A stretch of 64,000 nt of DNA from UBA3792 sp045114775 (GCA_045114775.1 JBGULC010000010.1:1-64000), one strand, 5' to 3'; numbered from the stretch's first letter, positions 31,995-40,490 are shown. Notes: generated from the letters alone by a model not told the origin. Translations and numbers: made by a program.

Positions 31995-33725
31995 TTATTC
32001 CTGTACCGGGAACAGCGTGATCAGCCGAACGATGCGGCGCAGGATCAGCGCGGCGTCCTGCACGTTCAGCGCATCGGTCCCGTCGACCTTCGCGTTCCTC
32101 AGGCCCTGCACGGAGAGCGTATCCAGCCCAACCAGTGCGCGCAGCACCAGCGCCGCGTCCGCCGCGGTCACAACGCCGTCGCAGTTTGCGTCGCCGAAGA
32201 GCGTCTCCCCGACCGAGTACGGGATCAGCCATACGCCGACCGAACGCCTCTGAGAGTTATAACTGCCCGGCGAGATCGAATCCGCTTTGACCGGCTCGCT
32301 GAACGCAAACCGAATCTGCGTTCCGTCCGGAAGATCCTCTGCCGTCGTGAACCAGAGTGTCAGCAGCGGCGTCGTGCCGCCGATGACCGTACCGAACGAG
32401 GAGATAAACGCGTACTGGACCAATCCGGGCACATTCGAATTCATTACGTTCATTAAACCGCTTCCGGAAAGGGACTTGCTCTTCACGTACGTGAGCTGAT
32501 CGGGATCGTACAGAAGCTTCATTGAGATCGAGGACAGCATCTGTTCGCTCGTTACACCGTCGAGGTACAGATCCACACGCAGGCATTCCTTGTCGTTGAC
32601 CGTCTCCGTATGGTCGCATACACGGCCGCCGTCGATGCGCAGCAAATAATCGCCTTCGGTCGGAAGCTCCGTGGGCGGCGGCGCCGTCGGAGCGGGCGTC
32701 GGTTTTGACGTAGGCTTCGCCGACGGTGTGGCGGTCGGCGTGGCAGTCGGCGTAGCGGTCGGGGTCGCTGTTGCCGTTGCGGTCGGGGTCGGACTTGCGC
32801 TTGCACCGCTGCCGCTCGGCGTCCGATAGTCCGCGGGCGGAGTCAATCCGAAGATCAGCCATGCATATTCGGGATAGTCGATAAAGACGTTGCGGTTGCC
32901 CTGTACGTTTTCGCACTGGTCGTTCCGGGACATCTCCCAGGTATCGACCGGATCGAGCTCCATCCATGCAAGCAGCGTCTCGCGCGATTCGATGACCTTC
33001 AATCCGTTGTTTGCGTCGTCGCCGGACCCGATCACCGGGTCCGGATCGTTCTCATAGAGGTTCGGCTCCTCCCAGCGGCACCAGACGTAGAGCAGGATGC
33101 GCGCGACGTCGCCCTTGATGTTGTCGCTGACTTCGACAAGATCGGCGCTTGTGCTGTACCACAGCACGGTATTTCCGTCGTACGCGTATGTCTGATAGCT
33201 GTTCAGAACGCCCTTGACGTTGCCCATGGTCATATTGCCGCGGGTCGAATTGACGTTCGGGTTTGTCGGCCGCAGGTGGTGCAGATCGGCGCCGCCGTTG
33301 CTCTGATAGAAGCTTGCGCGGGACTTCGGCCAGACGTGCACGCGGTTATAGTAGTCGCTCAGCACATCCGAGTTGAACAGGATCGGATCCTCGGAGCCGT
33401 TGTTCGCGTCGGTCTTCGGCCAGTAGCTTGTGAGCGAGCTGTAGCTGACGGTATTCGTCATCGTCGATTCCATCAGCGTATGCAGGCAGGAGAACATGGC
33501 GCTGTGCATCGGATCGTCGGACGATCCGGCGAGCTTGCTGACCGCCTCATACGTATCATCGCCCGTATAATACGCCAACGCCTGGCTTGACAGCGCCGTG
33601 CAGAGCTCGTGACGCGTACCGGAGTTGCTGACGAGCGTGCCGGTCTTCGCCTCCGACGCCGGAACAAACGAAATAACGAGCACAAGAACAAGAAGCGTCG
33701 AAAGCAACCGTTTCGGAAACTGCAT
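31995..33725 (-). CDS. Secreted endonuclease I-type protein with cohesin-like domain and C-terminal dockerin
   Basis: A 576-residue secreted protein: signal peptide (cut after ASEA, about 25), endonuclease I (EndA/Vvn/BsnB-type, beta-beta-alpha-metal) domain to about 330, an Ala/Thr/Pro linker, a cohesin-like beta domain (about 385-500) and a dockerin type I pair (GDANCDGVVTAADAALVL and KVDGTDALNVQDAALIL). The nuclease core keeps His of HVWPKSR and LHHLRPTN with NSTRGNM, but the Glu that normally precedes the His is Val here (NRVHVWP), whereas the paralogue at 34403-37144 has NREHVWP. That Glu is a metal ligand in Vvn, so activity is doubtful. The dockerin would attach it to a cohesin scaffold not seen in this window. 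Confidence 0.85.
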   Translation of the reverse strand: MQFPKRLLSTLLVLVLVISFVPASEAKTGTLVSNSGTRHELCTALSSQALAYYTGDDTYEAVSKLAGSSDDPMHSAMFSCLHTLMESTMTNTVSYSSLTSYWPKTDANNGSEDPILFNSDVLSDYYNRVHVWPKSRASFYQSNGGADLHHLRPTNPNVNSTRGNMTMGNVKGVLNSYQTYAYDGNTVLWYSTSADLVEVSDNIKGDVARILLYVWCRWEEPNLYENDPDPVIGSGDDANNGLKVIESRETLLAWMELDPVDTWEMSRNDQCENVQGNRNVFIDYPEYAWLIFGLTPPADYRTPSGSGASASPTPTATATATPTATPTATPTATPSAKPTSKPTPAPTAPPPTELPTEGDYLLRIDGGRVCDHTETVNDKECLRVDLYLDGVTSEQMLSSISMKLLYDPDQLTYVKSKSLSGSGLMNVMNSNVPGLVQYAFISSFGTVIGGTTPLLTLWFTTAEDLPDGTQIRFAFSEPVKADSISPGSYNSQRRSVGVWLIPYSVGETLFGDANCDGVVTAADAALVLRALVGLDTLSVQGLRNAKVDGTDALNVQDAALILRRIVRLITLFPVQE

Positions 33726-33773
33726 ACAAACCCCTTCCCGCGCAAAATGCGCACACCGATCCATGGTAATTCC

Positions 33774-33802
33774 AGTATACAGGAAAACTGCGCGGACCGC
33801 AA
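33774..33802 (-). promoter_or_regulatory. Promoter of the dockerin nuclease gene
   Basis: Minus strand TTGCGG (33802-33797), 17-base spacer, TATACT (33779-33774). The leader holds a GCGCA/TGCGC stem-loop (about 33739-33753) directly before the AAGGGG ribosome site, as in the paralogue. Confidence 0.75.
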
Positions 33803-33869
33803 GATGAAAGGTTGGATTTTCGCGCCGTCGGATGCAAGGGATCCGAGCTTCCTGCACAATAAAACGGAG

Positions 33870-34262
33870 GCGCCCACGACGCTCGCCGGGATCGTGATCT
33901 TCTCAAGCGCCGTACAACCGCTGAACGCATTATAGCAGATATCGACCACGCCGTCCGGAATCGTGAGCTCCCTGAGCGCCGTCAATCCGCTGAGCAGACA
34001 GGGAGCGACGTGTTCGACGCCCTCCGGCAGCATGACATATTCGATCTCCGTGCGCAGATCGTACCAGCCCGTCCAAGGTATCATAATAATCCCAGTAACG
34101 GCCGGTGCCGGTGATCGTCAGCGCACGGGACACGGCGTCGTATGTCCAATAAAGGTCTTCGCCGCACTGGCCGGATACGTCCGCGCTCGCAGTGCGCAGC
34201 GTTGCGGGCAGCAGCGCCGCGAGCAGTATCAGACTGAGTACGACAGAAAGCAGTTTCTTCAT
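33870..34262 (-). pseudogene. Frameshifted, truncated BspA-like leucine-rich-repeat surface protein
   Basis: AGGAGGG is 8 bases before ATG at 34262. The frame reads a signal peptide (KKLLSVVLSLILLAALLPAT) and the typical BspA lead-in (CGEDLYWTYDAVSRALTITGTG, then RYWDYYD). Near 34080 the reading shifts by one base and goes on as WYDLRTEIEYVMLPEGVEHV and one and a half LRR_5 repeats (LTALRELTIPDGVVDICYNAF, SGCTALEKITIPASV). Homology stops near 33870 without a C-terminus. Both a frameshift and a truncation are present. Confidence 0.78.
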
Positions 34263-34357
34263 CAGCATCCCCTCCTGCATAAGAATGATTTACGTTTATC
34301 ATAAAAAGGAACAAAATGCAAGCCGGAAGGCGCAGCGGATCGCCGCTGTCCGGATGC

Positions 34358-34384
34358 AAAAAGGCGAGGCCTTTCGGCCCCGCC
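34358..34384 (-). terminator. Terminator of the 913-residue nuclease gene
   Basis: On the minus strand GGCGGGGCC pairs with GGCCTCGCC around GAAA, followed by TTTTTG. Confidence 0.85.
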
Positions 34385-34402
34385 CCGGGTGTTGATCGTG
34401 CG

Positions 34403-37144
34403 TCAGTGTCTCAGATCGTAAGCGGCCTTCGCGTATGCGTAGATCGCGCAGGCGAAGTTCACCGAAGACGCGTCCGTGCAGGTTTCAAGCAGCCCCTGCA
34501 CGTACGACAAGCCGGAAACGACTACCGTCGATTCGCCCGCTTCCGTCGTTGCGATGATCGTGTGCTTCTTTACAAGCTCGTGCGCTCCGATGTCCGGGAT
34601 CTCCAACTCGTACCGATTGTTCGCGTACGTCGCTTCATACGGATCGCCGTCCACCGTCACCGTGAACGTCCCGCTGTAATTCTTCACCGGTTTGAAGTAT
34701 ACCTGCAGTGTCGTAGCGCTGTCCAGGATCAGCGTGTATCTGATGCTCGAGATGTCCGACGCGTTGTTCCGAACGATCGTATGCTCCGCGACTGCCTCTG
34801 CGATCGCCGCCGCGTCGTATTCCGTCGTATAGATCGTGTCCATTTCCGCATAGTCCGTGCCGAGCTCCAGCCCCTTGATCTCCGCAAAGTACGCCTGTAC
34901 GTAATGTCCGAAGTCCGCAACCGCACGGATCATATTCTGCATCTTTGCCGGGATCGCGTTCGAATTCTCGGCGATCGCGGCGTCGAAGGCGGTGAAATAG
35001 TCCTTGACCGCATACTCCTTCTCGACCGTCAGCCCGTCGCCGTAATGGAACGTCGCCGTGATCGTGTCCGCCATCTGCAGCGAGTTTACATAGCAGGAGA
35101 ACTGATAATTTCCGCCGCTCACAGCCGCCGGATCGAAGTCGTCCCGCTCCGTGATGCTGCCGATGCCGCTGATTGCAAACGTCATATAACTTTCGCTGTA
35201 GTCCACGCCCTCGATCTCCGGCAGATTCAGGAAGAAGTTCACACCGATCTTCCCCGTCAGCAGCAGCGACTGCGTAACGAATTCCGGAACCGCCGGTTCG
35301 GGCGGCGTGACCTCGACGCGCTTATAGAGGGAGACCGCCTTCTGGGAGGAATAGGTGCTTGACTTGAAGAAGCGGAAGCGCGTCTGACCGCTCTGCGTGT
35401 TGAACCGCAGGTACGCGCCTGCGGAGCCGACGATGTTCGCGTCGGTCCCGGAAAGCGACAGCGTGATCGGAAGCGCGGTATCGCTGCTCGTCAGACCGTT
35501 TCCGCTGTTGCTTGCCCAACCGATATACTTGCCGCTCGCCGCCTTGATCGCGTAGCCGCTGCCGTTCGGTTCGACCGTGAAATAGAAATCGTTCTCGTCC
35601 GCGTCGACCGTGACCGTCTTATCGGACAGGGTGACCGCCTGATAGTTGCTCGTCGCGTCGAGCGAGGCCAGCGAACCGTCCATGGCGTACGGGCCCGCGT
35701 TGTAAACGATCAGGTAGTCGCCCGACCAATCGGACGGCGCGGTCTCGACAAGCACGTATTCCGCATCGGAGGAAAGCGCCTGCCACTGCGCGGTGAAGGT
35801 GCAGTCGCCGTTGATCGCGAGGGTCGCGTTCGGCTGATAGACCGCGTTGTCAAAGGACCACTTCCAGCCTGCGAACCGCTGTCCGCTCGGGACGGTAAAG
35901 CCGCAGGCGGGCAGCGTGAAGTCCTCGCCCGCGTAGACCTGCTGCGACGCCATCGTGCCCGTGCCGCCGTTAGCCGCAAAACTGACGGTGCAGGCGGTCT
36001 TTGCCGCAAAGTTGACCGTTACGGTGCAGTCCGCGGTGAGATTGCTCACCGTAAAGATGTTGCCGTTCTGCGTGAGCGTCGCCGCGCCCGCGGGCGAGAC
36101 GGTCGCGCTTTCCGCGTAATAGCCGGTGTTCGGCGTCGCGGTGACCGTGCGGCCCGAAAGCGAAACGCTGCCCCACGCACTGTTGTTCGCAACGGCGGTG
36201 ATCGTATAGGACGCGGTGTTCATCGCTTCGCCGCTCGGCGTCCGATAGTCCGAAGGCGGGGTGAGACCGAAAACCAGCCATGCGTATTCCGGGTAGTCGA
36301 TAAAGACGTTGCGGTTGCCCTGCACGTTCTCGCACTGGTCGTTCCGGGACATCTCCCAGGTGTCGACCGGGTCGAGCTCCATCCACGCAAGCAGCGTGTC
36401 GCGCGATTCGATGACCTTCAGACCGTTGTTCGCGTCGTCGCCGGACCCGATCGTCGGGTTCGGATCGTTTTCATAGAGGTTCGGCTCCTGCCAGCGGCAC
36501 CAGACGTAGAGCAGGATGCGCGCGACGTCGCCCTTGATGTTGTCCCGCACCTCGACGAGATCGGCGTCCGTGTTGTACCAAAGGACCGTTCCGCCGTTCA
36601 GCGCCTTGGTCTTATAGGTGCTGAGAACGCCCTTGACGTTTCCCATCGTCATGTTGCCGCGGGTCGAGTTGATGTCCGCGTTCGTCGGGCGCAGATGGTG
36701 CAGGTCGCTGCCGGCATTGGTCTCTTTGAAGCTGCCGCGGCTCTTCGGCCAGACATGCTCGCGGTTGAAGTTTCCGGAGAGTTCGTCCGAATAGAACAGG
36801 ACCGGATTACCGGAGCCGTTGTTCGCATCGGTCTTCGGCCAGTAGTTTGTGAGCGAGCTGTAGCTGACGGTCTTCGTCATGGTGGTGCGCATCAGCGTAC
36901 TGAGCCTCGAAAACATCGCGCTGTGCATCGGATCCGAAGAAGAGCCCGAAAGCGCGCTCACGGCGTCGTAGGTGTAATTGCCGGTGTAGTACGCCTGCGC
37001 CTGGCTCGAAAGCGCGGTGCAGACCTCGTGGCGCGTGCCGGAGTTGCTGACCAGCGTGCCGGTCTTCGCCTCCGCCGCCGGGACGAACGTGAGCGCCAGA
37101 AGAAGCGCGATCGCAAGGGAGAAAAAGCGTTTTCGAAGCTGCAT
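34403..37144 (-). CDS. Large secreted endonuclease I-type protein with InlB-type repeats and C-terminal adhesion module
   Basis: A 913-residue secreted protein. Signal peptide ends near ASAEA-like VPAAEA; the endonuclease I domain (25-305) is about 85 percent identical by eye to the paralogue at 31995-33725 and keeps the complete active-site pattern NREHVWPKSR and LHHLRPTN...NSTRGNMTMG. Then follow a bacterial repeat (TASYTITAVANNSAWGSVSL), an InlB_B-type repeat (CTVSFAANGGTGTM...GWKWSFDNAVY), a lectin-like segment (WSGDYLIVYNAGPYAMDG) and a 300-residue C-terminal module ending CAIYAYAKAAYDLRH. Extracellular DNA or RNA scavenging is the likely role. AAAGGA sits 6 bases before the chosen ATG. 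Confidence 0.87.
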   Translation of the reverse strand: MQLRKRFFSLAIALLLALTFVPAAEAKTGTLVSNSGTRHEVCTALSSQAQAYYTGNYTYDAVSALSGSSSDPMHSAMFSRLSTLMRTTMTKTVSYSSLTNYWPKTDANNGSGNPVLFYSDELSGNFNREHVWPKSRGSFKETNAGSDLHHLRPTNADINSTRGNMTMGNVKGVLSTYKTKALNGGTVLWYNTDADLVEVRDNIKGDVARILLYVWCRWQEPNLYENDPNPTIGSGDDANNGLKVIESRDTLLAWMELDPVDTWEMSRNDQCENVQGNRNVFIDYPEYAWLVFGLTPPSDYRTPSGEAMNTASYTITAVANNSAWGSVSLSGRTVTATPNTGYYAESATVSPAGAATLTQNGNIFTVSNLTADCTVTVNFAAKTACTVSFAANGGTGTMASQQVYAGEDFTLPACGFTVPSGQRFAGWKWSFDNAVYQPNATLAINGDCTFTAQWQALSSDAEYVLVETAPSDWSGDYLIVYNAGPYAMDGSLASLDATSNYQAVTLSDKTVTVDADENDFYFTVEPNGSGYAIKAASGKYIGWASNSGNGLTSSDTALPITLSLSGTDANIVGSAGAYLRFNTQSGQTRFRFFKSSTYSSQKAVSLYKRVEVTPPEPAVPEFVTQSLLLTGKIGVNFFLNLPEIEGVDYSESYMTFAISGIGSITERDDFDPAAVSGGNYQFSCYVNSLQMADTITATFHYGDGLTVEKEYAVKDYFTAFDAAIAENSNAIPAKMQNMIRAVADFGHYVQAYFAEIKGLELGTDYAEMDTIYTTEYDAAAIAEAVAEHTIVRNNASDISSIRYTLILDSATTLQVYFKPVKNYSGTFTVTVDGDPYEATYANNRYELEIPDIGAHELVKKHTIIATTEAGESTVVVSGLSYVQGLLETCTDASSVNFACAIYAYAKAAYDLRH

Positions 37145-37192
37145 GAGCATTCCTTTCCGCGCATGGTGCGCATACCGATCCATGTTATATTC

Positions 37193-37221
37193 AGTATACA
37201 GGACTGCGCCGCGAAACACAA
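37193..37221 (-). promoter_or_regulatory. Promoter of the large nuclease gene
   Basis: Minus strand TTGTGT (37221-37216), 17-base spacer, TATACT (37198-37193). The leader shares with the paralogue the segment ATGGATCGG-like core and a GCGCA/TGCGC hairpin just before the ribosome site. Confidence 0.75.
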
Positions 37222-37223
37222 GA

Positions 37224-37248
37224 AAAAAACGCCTCCGCAGGCGTTTTT
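37224..37248. terminator. Terminator after the zinc-ribbon protein gene
   Basis: AAAAACGCCT pairs with AGGCGTTTTT around CCGC. Stop of the gene at 37265 is 16 bases away. The hairpin overlaps the edge of the next gene's -35 box. Confidence 0.88.
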
Positions 37249-37264
37249 CTCAAGAAAATCCGAT

Positions 37265-38239
37265 TCAGTCGACGTACGCGGCAATCAGCTTCCACTCGCC
37301 GTCCAGCTCCGCGGCGACGATGCGAAGGGACGCGACCGTTTCGCCGTTGACGGTCAGCGGGCCGGTCATTTCCGCATACTGCGGCGCTTCAAGACCGAGC
37401 GCGCGGTTCGTCTCGAAGATCTCGCTTCCCGAAAGGAGCTTCGTTTCGATCGTGCCCTCCAATCGATAATCCGGGCCGAAGCGCGCGACGAGCTTCGTCC
37501 TTAGATCGTCCGCCGTCCTGCCGTAGTAACCGCGCATGACCGCCTCGGGGGTATCGCCCTCGCCGTACGTTTCGGGATGCTTGCCCAAGAACGGCGCGGA
37601 GATCTTCGCAAGCGCGGCGAGCCTTTCTCCGTCGCCCCGATTCAGCGCGTCGATCACGGCGTCCTTCACCGCGTCCGGCGAAGTGAACTTCTGCGCTTTG
37701 CCGCAGGAAACGGCCGAAACGATCACGACCGTCAGGATGACGAGCAGCAGCGCCGCAGCTCCGCCGAGAAGCATGAGACGCGTCTTTTTAGGAAGCGTTT
37801 TCAGATCCGGCAGCCGCAGCTGTTTCGGCGTCTTCCGCTCCTTGATGCGCTTGGGCTTGCGTTCCGGCTTCGGCTCCTCCGGCTCCGTTTCCGAAAGGAC
37901 AAGCGGCTCCTCCGGCTCCTCATTCGAAAGAATAAGCGGCTCCTCCGGCTCCGCTTCTGCAGAAGACAACGGCTTCTCCTTCGGCTCCGCGTCCGCAAAG
38001 GGCGACGGCGTCTTTTCCTTCGGCTCCGCGTCCGTAAAGGGCGACGGCGTCTTTTCCTTCGGCTCCGCGTCCGCGGATCTGTGCTTTTTCCGGGGCTTCC
38101 GATCCGTAAAGGGAGATTTCTCCTTCGGCTTCACGTCCGAAAAAGGCGACGTCTCCGTCGTTTCGGATACGGACGTCCCGCATTTCCGGCAGAAAAGCGC
38201 ACCTTCGTCCAGCGGCGCGCCGCAATTGTTGCAATGCAT
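37265..38239 (-). CDS. Zinc-ribbon / repeat linker / single-TM / NTF2-like protein
   Basis: A 324-residue protein. It begins with a zinc ribbon (CNNCGAPLDEGALFCRKCG), followed by a charged linker made of 13-residue repeats of the SPFTDAEPKEKTP kind coded by 39-nt units (near 37975-38080). One membrane helix lies at about 185-207 (MLLGGAAALLLVILTVVIVSAV). The outer domain of 115 residues (SPDAVKDAVIDALNRGDGERL, YRLEGTIETKLL, DGEWKLIAAYVD) looks NTF2/SnoaL-like. It is divergent from three TIM44-like paralogues that also combine zinc ribbons with an NTF2-like fold, so the four may act together. GAGGAAA lies before the ATG. Function unknown. Confidence 0.75.
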   Translation of the reverse strand: MHCNNCGAPLDEGALFCRKCGTSVSETTETSPFSDVKPKEKSPFTDRKPRKKHRSADAEPKEKTPSPFTDAEPKEKTPSPFADAEPKEKPLSSAEAEPEEPLILSNEEPEEPLVLSETEPEEPKPERKPKRIKERKTPKQLRLPDLKTLPKKTRLMLLGGAAALLLVILTVVIVSAVSCGKAQKFTSPDAVKDAVIDALNRGDGERLAALAKISAPFLGKHPETYGEGDTPEAVMRGYYGRTADDLRTKLVARFGPDYRLEGTIETKLLSGSEIFETNRALGLEAPQYAEMTGPLTVNGETVASLRIVAAELDGEWKLIAAYVD

Positions 38240-38284
38240 GGTTTCCTCGCTTCTGCGCCCGAAAGGCGCGTTCCGTATAGCTGT

Positions 38285-38313
38285 ATCGTATCACGGCCGA
38301 TCCCCCGGGTCAA
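38285..38313 (-). promoter_or_regulatory. Promoter of the zinc-ribbon protein gene
   Basis: Minus strand TTGACC (38313-38308), 17-base spacer, TACGAT (38290-38285). Confidence 0.7.
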
Positions 38314-38340
38314 CGCAGCGGGCACGGAGTTTCCAATGAT

Positions 38341-38357
38341 TTTACAACTCTGTGACA
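38341..38357 (+). promoter_or_regulatory. Shared operator TTTACAACTCTGTGACA
   Basis: This 17-base sequence differs at one base from the minus-strand sequence at the far repeat of the 30906-30935 operator (TTTACAACTCTGTTACA). Here it sits midway between two divergent promoters, about 28 bases from each -35 box. Confidence 0.6.
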
Positions 38358-38384
38358 TCCGGCTGCGAAACGAACGATCCCGTC

Positions 38385-38412
38385 TTGCGGTTTGCGAAAA
38401 TTGTGGTATACT
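38385..38412 (+). promoter_or_regulatory. Promoter of the TIM44-like gene cluster
   Basis: TTGCGG (38385-38390), 16-base spacer, TATACT (38407-38412), 45 bases before the GTG at 38457. Confidence 0.7.
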
Positions 38413-38456
38413 GTATTCAATATACGTGCGGTTCATCCGCGGGAAGGAATGTGCCG

Positions 38457-39389
38457 GTGAAGCTCAGGAGAAAAATCGCGATCCTTTTGGCATTGCTTCT
38501 TTTGGCGTCCCTGCCGCTGTTTGCGACCGCGATCGCCGACCTCGGCGATTTTTCCGGCGGCGGCGATTACGGCGGAGGCAGCTCGAGCGACGACTGCGAC
38601 GGCATCGGCTGGCTGATCTATTATGTGTTCCGTCTCGGCTGTGTCATCGGCGAGATTGCAGAGGACGCCGGCTGCTCGCACGGGCAGGTCATCATCTTCG
38701 AGATCCTCTTCTTCGCGGGGCTGATCGGACTGTTCGCGCTCATCGTTCGTGTGCGCAGCCGTAAAGCGAACCGCAGCGCGCCCGACATTCGCGTTCCCGC
38801 GCCGGGCTTTACGACGGTGCAGACCGACGGAGGCGTTTTTGCCCGCGTGCACGCGCTCGACCCGGATTTCTCCGAACAGGATCTTCTGGAGCGGCTGAAA
38901 AACCTGTACTTCCGGATCGTCGACTGCAGACAGTCCCGCGATCTCACGCCGATCCGCCCGTACCTTTCGGAGGAGCTTTCCAAGGGCATGGAGGCGGAGC
39001 TTGCCGCGTTCCGGAACGCGCACGAAACGGAGCGCACGGAACGCCTCGCGATCCTCGACGCGCGGCTCGTCGGGTTCGCGCAGCAGGACGGCGCCGACGT
39101 GATCACGGCAAGGCTTATGACGCGCTGCGTGCGGTATCGGCAGAACGAGGAGACCGGAAACGTCGTTTCCGGCAGCAAGAACGCCGAGGCGTTCCGCACG
39201 GTCACGGTCGAACTGACCCGCCCGACCGGTACGAAGACCGCGCCGCGCGCGGCGGGAATGACAGTGAATAACTGCCCGTACTGCGGCGCGCCGCTGTCGC
39301 TCAACGAGAGCAATCAGTGTCCGTACTGCGACTCGGTGCTGCCCGCCGACAGGGACGAATGGATCATCCGTTCGATCGCAGAACAATAA
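38457..39389 (+). CDS. TIM44-like domain and zinc-ribbon membrane protein, paralogue 1
   Basis: A 310-residue protein: signal-type helix (about 5-28), short Gly/Asp/Tyr-rich outer segment (DFSGGGDYGGG), a second helix at about 75-100, and an inner TIM44/COG4395-like domain (FSEQDLLERLKNLYFRIVDC, LTPIRPYLSEEL, VVSGSKNAEAFRTVTVELTRP). It ends in a zinc ribbon (CPYCGAPLSLNESNQCPYC). The start is GTG at 38457, with AAGGA 8 bases upstream. It is the most divergent of the three copies: an extra Cys-containing loop (DDCDGIGW) and a weaker end (WIIRSIAEQ). Role unknown; TIM44-like proteins bind membrane or translocation partners. Confidence 0.78.
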   Translation: MKLRRKIAILLALLLLASLPLFATAIADLGDFSGGGDYGGGSSSDDCDGIGWLIYYVFRLGCVIGEIAEDAGCSHGQVIIFEILFFAGLIGLFALIVRVRSRKANRSAPDIRVPAPGFTTVQTDGGVFARVHALDPDFSEQDLLERLKNLYFRIVDCRQSRDLTPIRPYLSEELSKGMEAELAAFRNAHETERTERLAILDARLVGFAQQDGADVITARLMTRCVRYRQNEETGNVVSGSKNAEAFRTVTVELTRPTGTKTAPRAAGMTVNNCPYCGAPLSLNESNQCPYCDSVLPADRDEWIIRSIAEQ

Positions 39390-39411
39390 CAGATTTTGGG
39401 GGAGAATGCGT

Positions 39412-40362
39412 ATGAAGAAACGTCTGGCGGCTCTGATGGCGGCAGTGCTTGTGCTGCTCCTCATTACGGTGCTTGCGCCGCATGTCGGCGGCGCCGACCT
39501 CGGCGACTTTTCCGGCGGCGGCGATTACGGCGGCGGCGATTACGGCGGCAGCGATTACGGCTCATCCGGCGGTTCCGATTGGAGCGGCAGCGATTACGGT
39601 TCGTCCGGCGGAAGCTCCCGAAGCGGGGGCGGCGGTTCCTGCTCCACCGAAAGCTATATGGCCGCTCTTATCTTTGTCATCGCGCCGATCACGGTCTTCG
39701 TCATCGTTCTGATGTCCAAGAGCATAGGCCGTGAAAGAAGCTCCGCTGCGGCGCGTCCCGGCGCGACGCGCACCGCACAGTCGAAGCTGCAGCCCATCGA
39801 AAGCTACAAGACGCTCGACGAGAACTTCTCGCCCGAGGACCTTAAAGAATGGCTGCAGAACCTGTACTTCAAGATGCAGGACTGCTGCGTAAAGCGCGAC
39901 GTCGAACCGATCCGTCCGTACTTTGCGGACGCGCTCTGGCAGCAGTTCGACCGACAGGTGACGCAGCTTAAGAAGATGCGCCGCACCAATTACGTCGAGC
40001 GCATCGCCGTGCTTTCCGTGGATCTTCGCGGCTGGTATCAGGACAAGGGCGAGGACGTCATCGTCGCCGAGATCTACGCGCGCATCACGGACTACACCGT
40101 GGACGACGACACCGGCAAGGTGATCTCCGGCAGCAAGACGAACGAGAAGTTCATGACCTACGAATACGCGCTCTCGCGGCCGATCGGCAAGAAGACGGAA
40201 GCCTTCAATACCGGCGTGTCCGAACGGCACTGTCCGAACTGCGGCGCGCCGCTGTCGGTGAACGAAAGCATCCGGTGTCCGTACTGCGGCTCGGTGCTGA
40301 CCTTCGGCGACCACGACTGGACCGTCTATTCGATCAAGGGCATTTCACAGAGAACGGTATAA
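39412..40362 (+). CDS. TIM44-like domain and zinc-ribbon membrane protein, paralogue 2
   Basis: A 316-residue protein with the same plan as its neighbours: signal helix, a long GDYGG/SDYGSSGG low-complexity outer loop (about 30-75), a membrane helix (AALIFVIAPITVFVIVLM), the TIM44-like domain (LQPIESYKTLDENFSPEDLK, VEPIRPYFADALWQQFDRQ, DYTVDDDTGKVISGSK) and a zinc ribbon (CPNCGAPLSVNESIRCPYC) before the ending SIKGISQRTV, identical to paralogue 3. GGGGGAG is 7 bases before ATG 39412. It follows paralogue 1 by 22 bases and so is co-transcribed. Confidence 0.8.
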   Translation: MKKRLAALMAAVLVLLLITVLAPHVGGADLGDFSGGGDYGGGDYGGSDYGSSGGSDWSGSDYGSSGGSSRSGGGGSCSTESYMAALIFVIAPITVFVIVLMSKSIGRERSSAAARPGATRTAQSKLQPIESYKTLDENFSPEDLKEWLQNLYFKMQDCCVKRDVEPIRPYFADALWQQFDRQVTQLKKMRRTNYVERIAVLSVDLRGWYQDKGEDVIVAEIYARITDYTVDDDTGKVISGSKTNEKFMTYEYALSRPIGKKTEAFNTGVSERHCPNCGAPLSVNESIRCPYCGSVLTFGDHDWTVYSIKGISQRTV

Positions 40363-40371
40363 TACAGCCCG

Positions 40372-40399
40372 AAACGGCGAGGGATCTCCCCCGCCGTTT
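40372..40399 (+). terminator. Terminator-like hairpin after paralogue 2
   Basis: AAACGGCG pairs with CGCCGTTT with GGGATCTCCC-type inner pairing. The same hairpin recurs at 40621-40650. Confidence 0.65.
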
Positions 40400-40463
40400 C
40401 AGTCTGTCGCAAAAGGGATCATACCATTTGCGGCGAGAATTTATAAAAAACGCTCGTCGGAGG

Positions 40464-40490
40464 AAAAGGCGCAAAAACGCCTTTTCTTTT
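40464..40490 (+). terminator. Hairpin with U-run between paralogues 2 and 3
   Basis: AAAAGGCG, loop CAAAAA, CGCCTTTT followed by CTTTT. Within the 360-base gap 40363-40721, which holds no gene. Confidence 0.6.

Noticed and set aside
30978..32456. 492-residue plus-strand frame across the aquaporin and dockerin nuclease genes
   Set aside because: Crosses two well supported minus-strand genes and a terminator; no ribosome site at its start; no recognisable domains.
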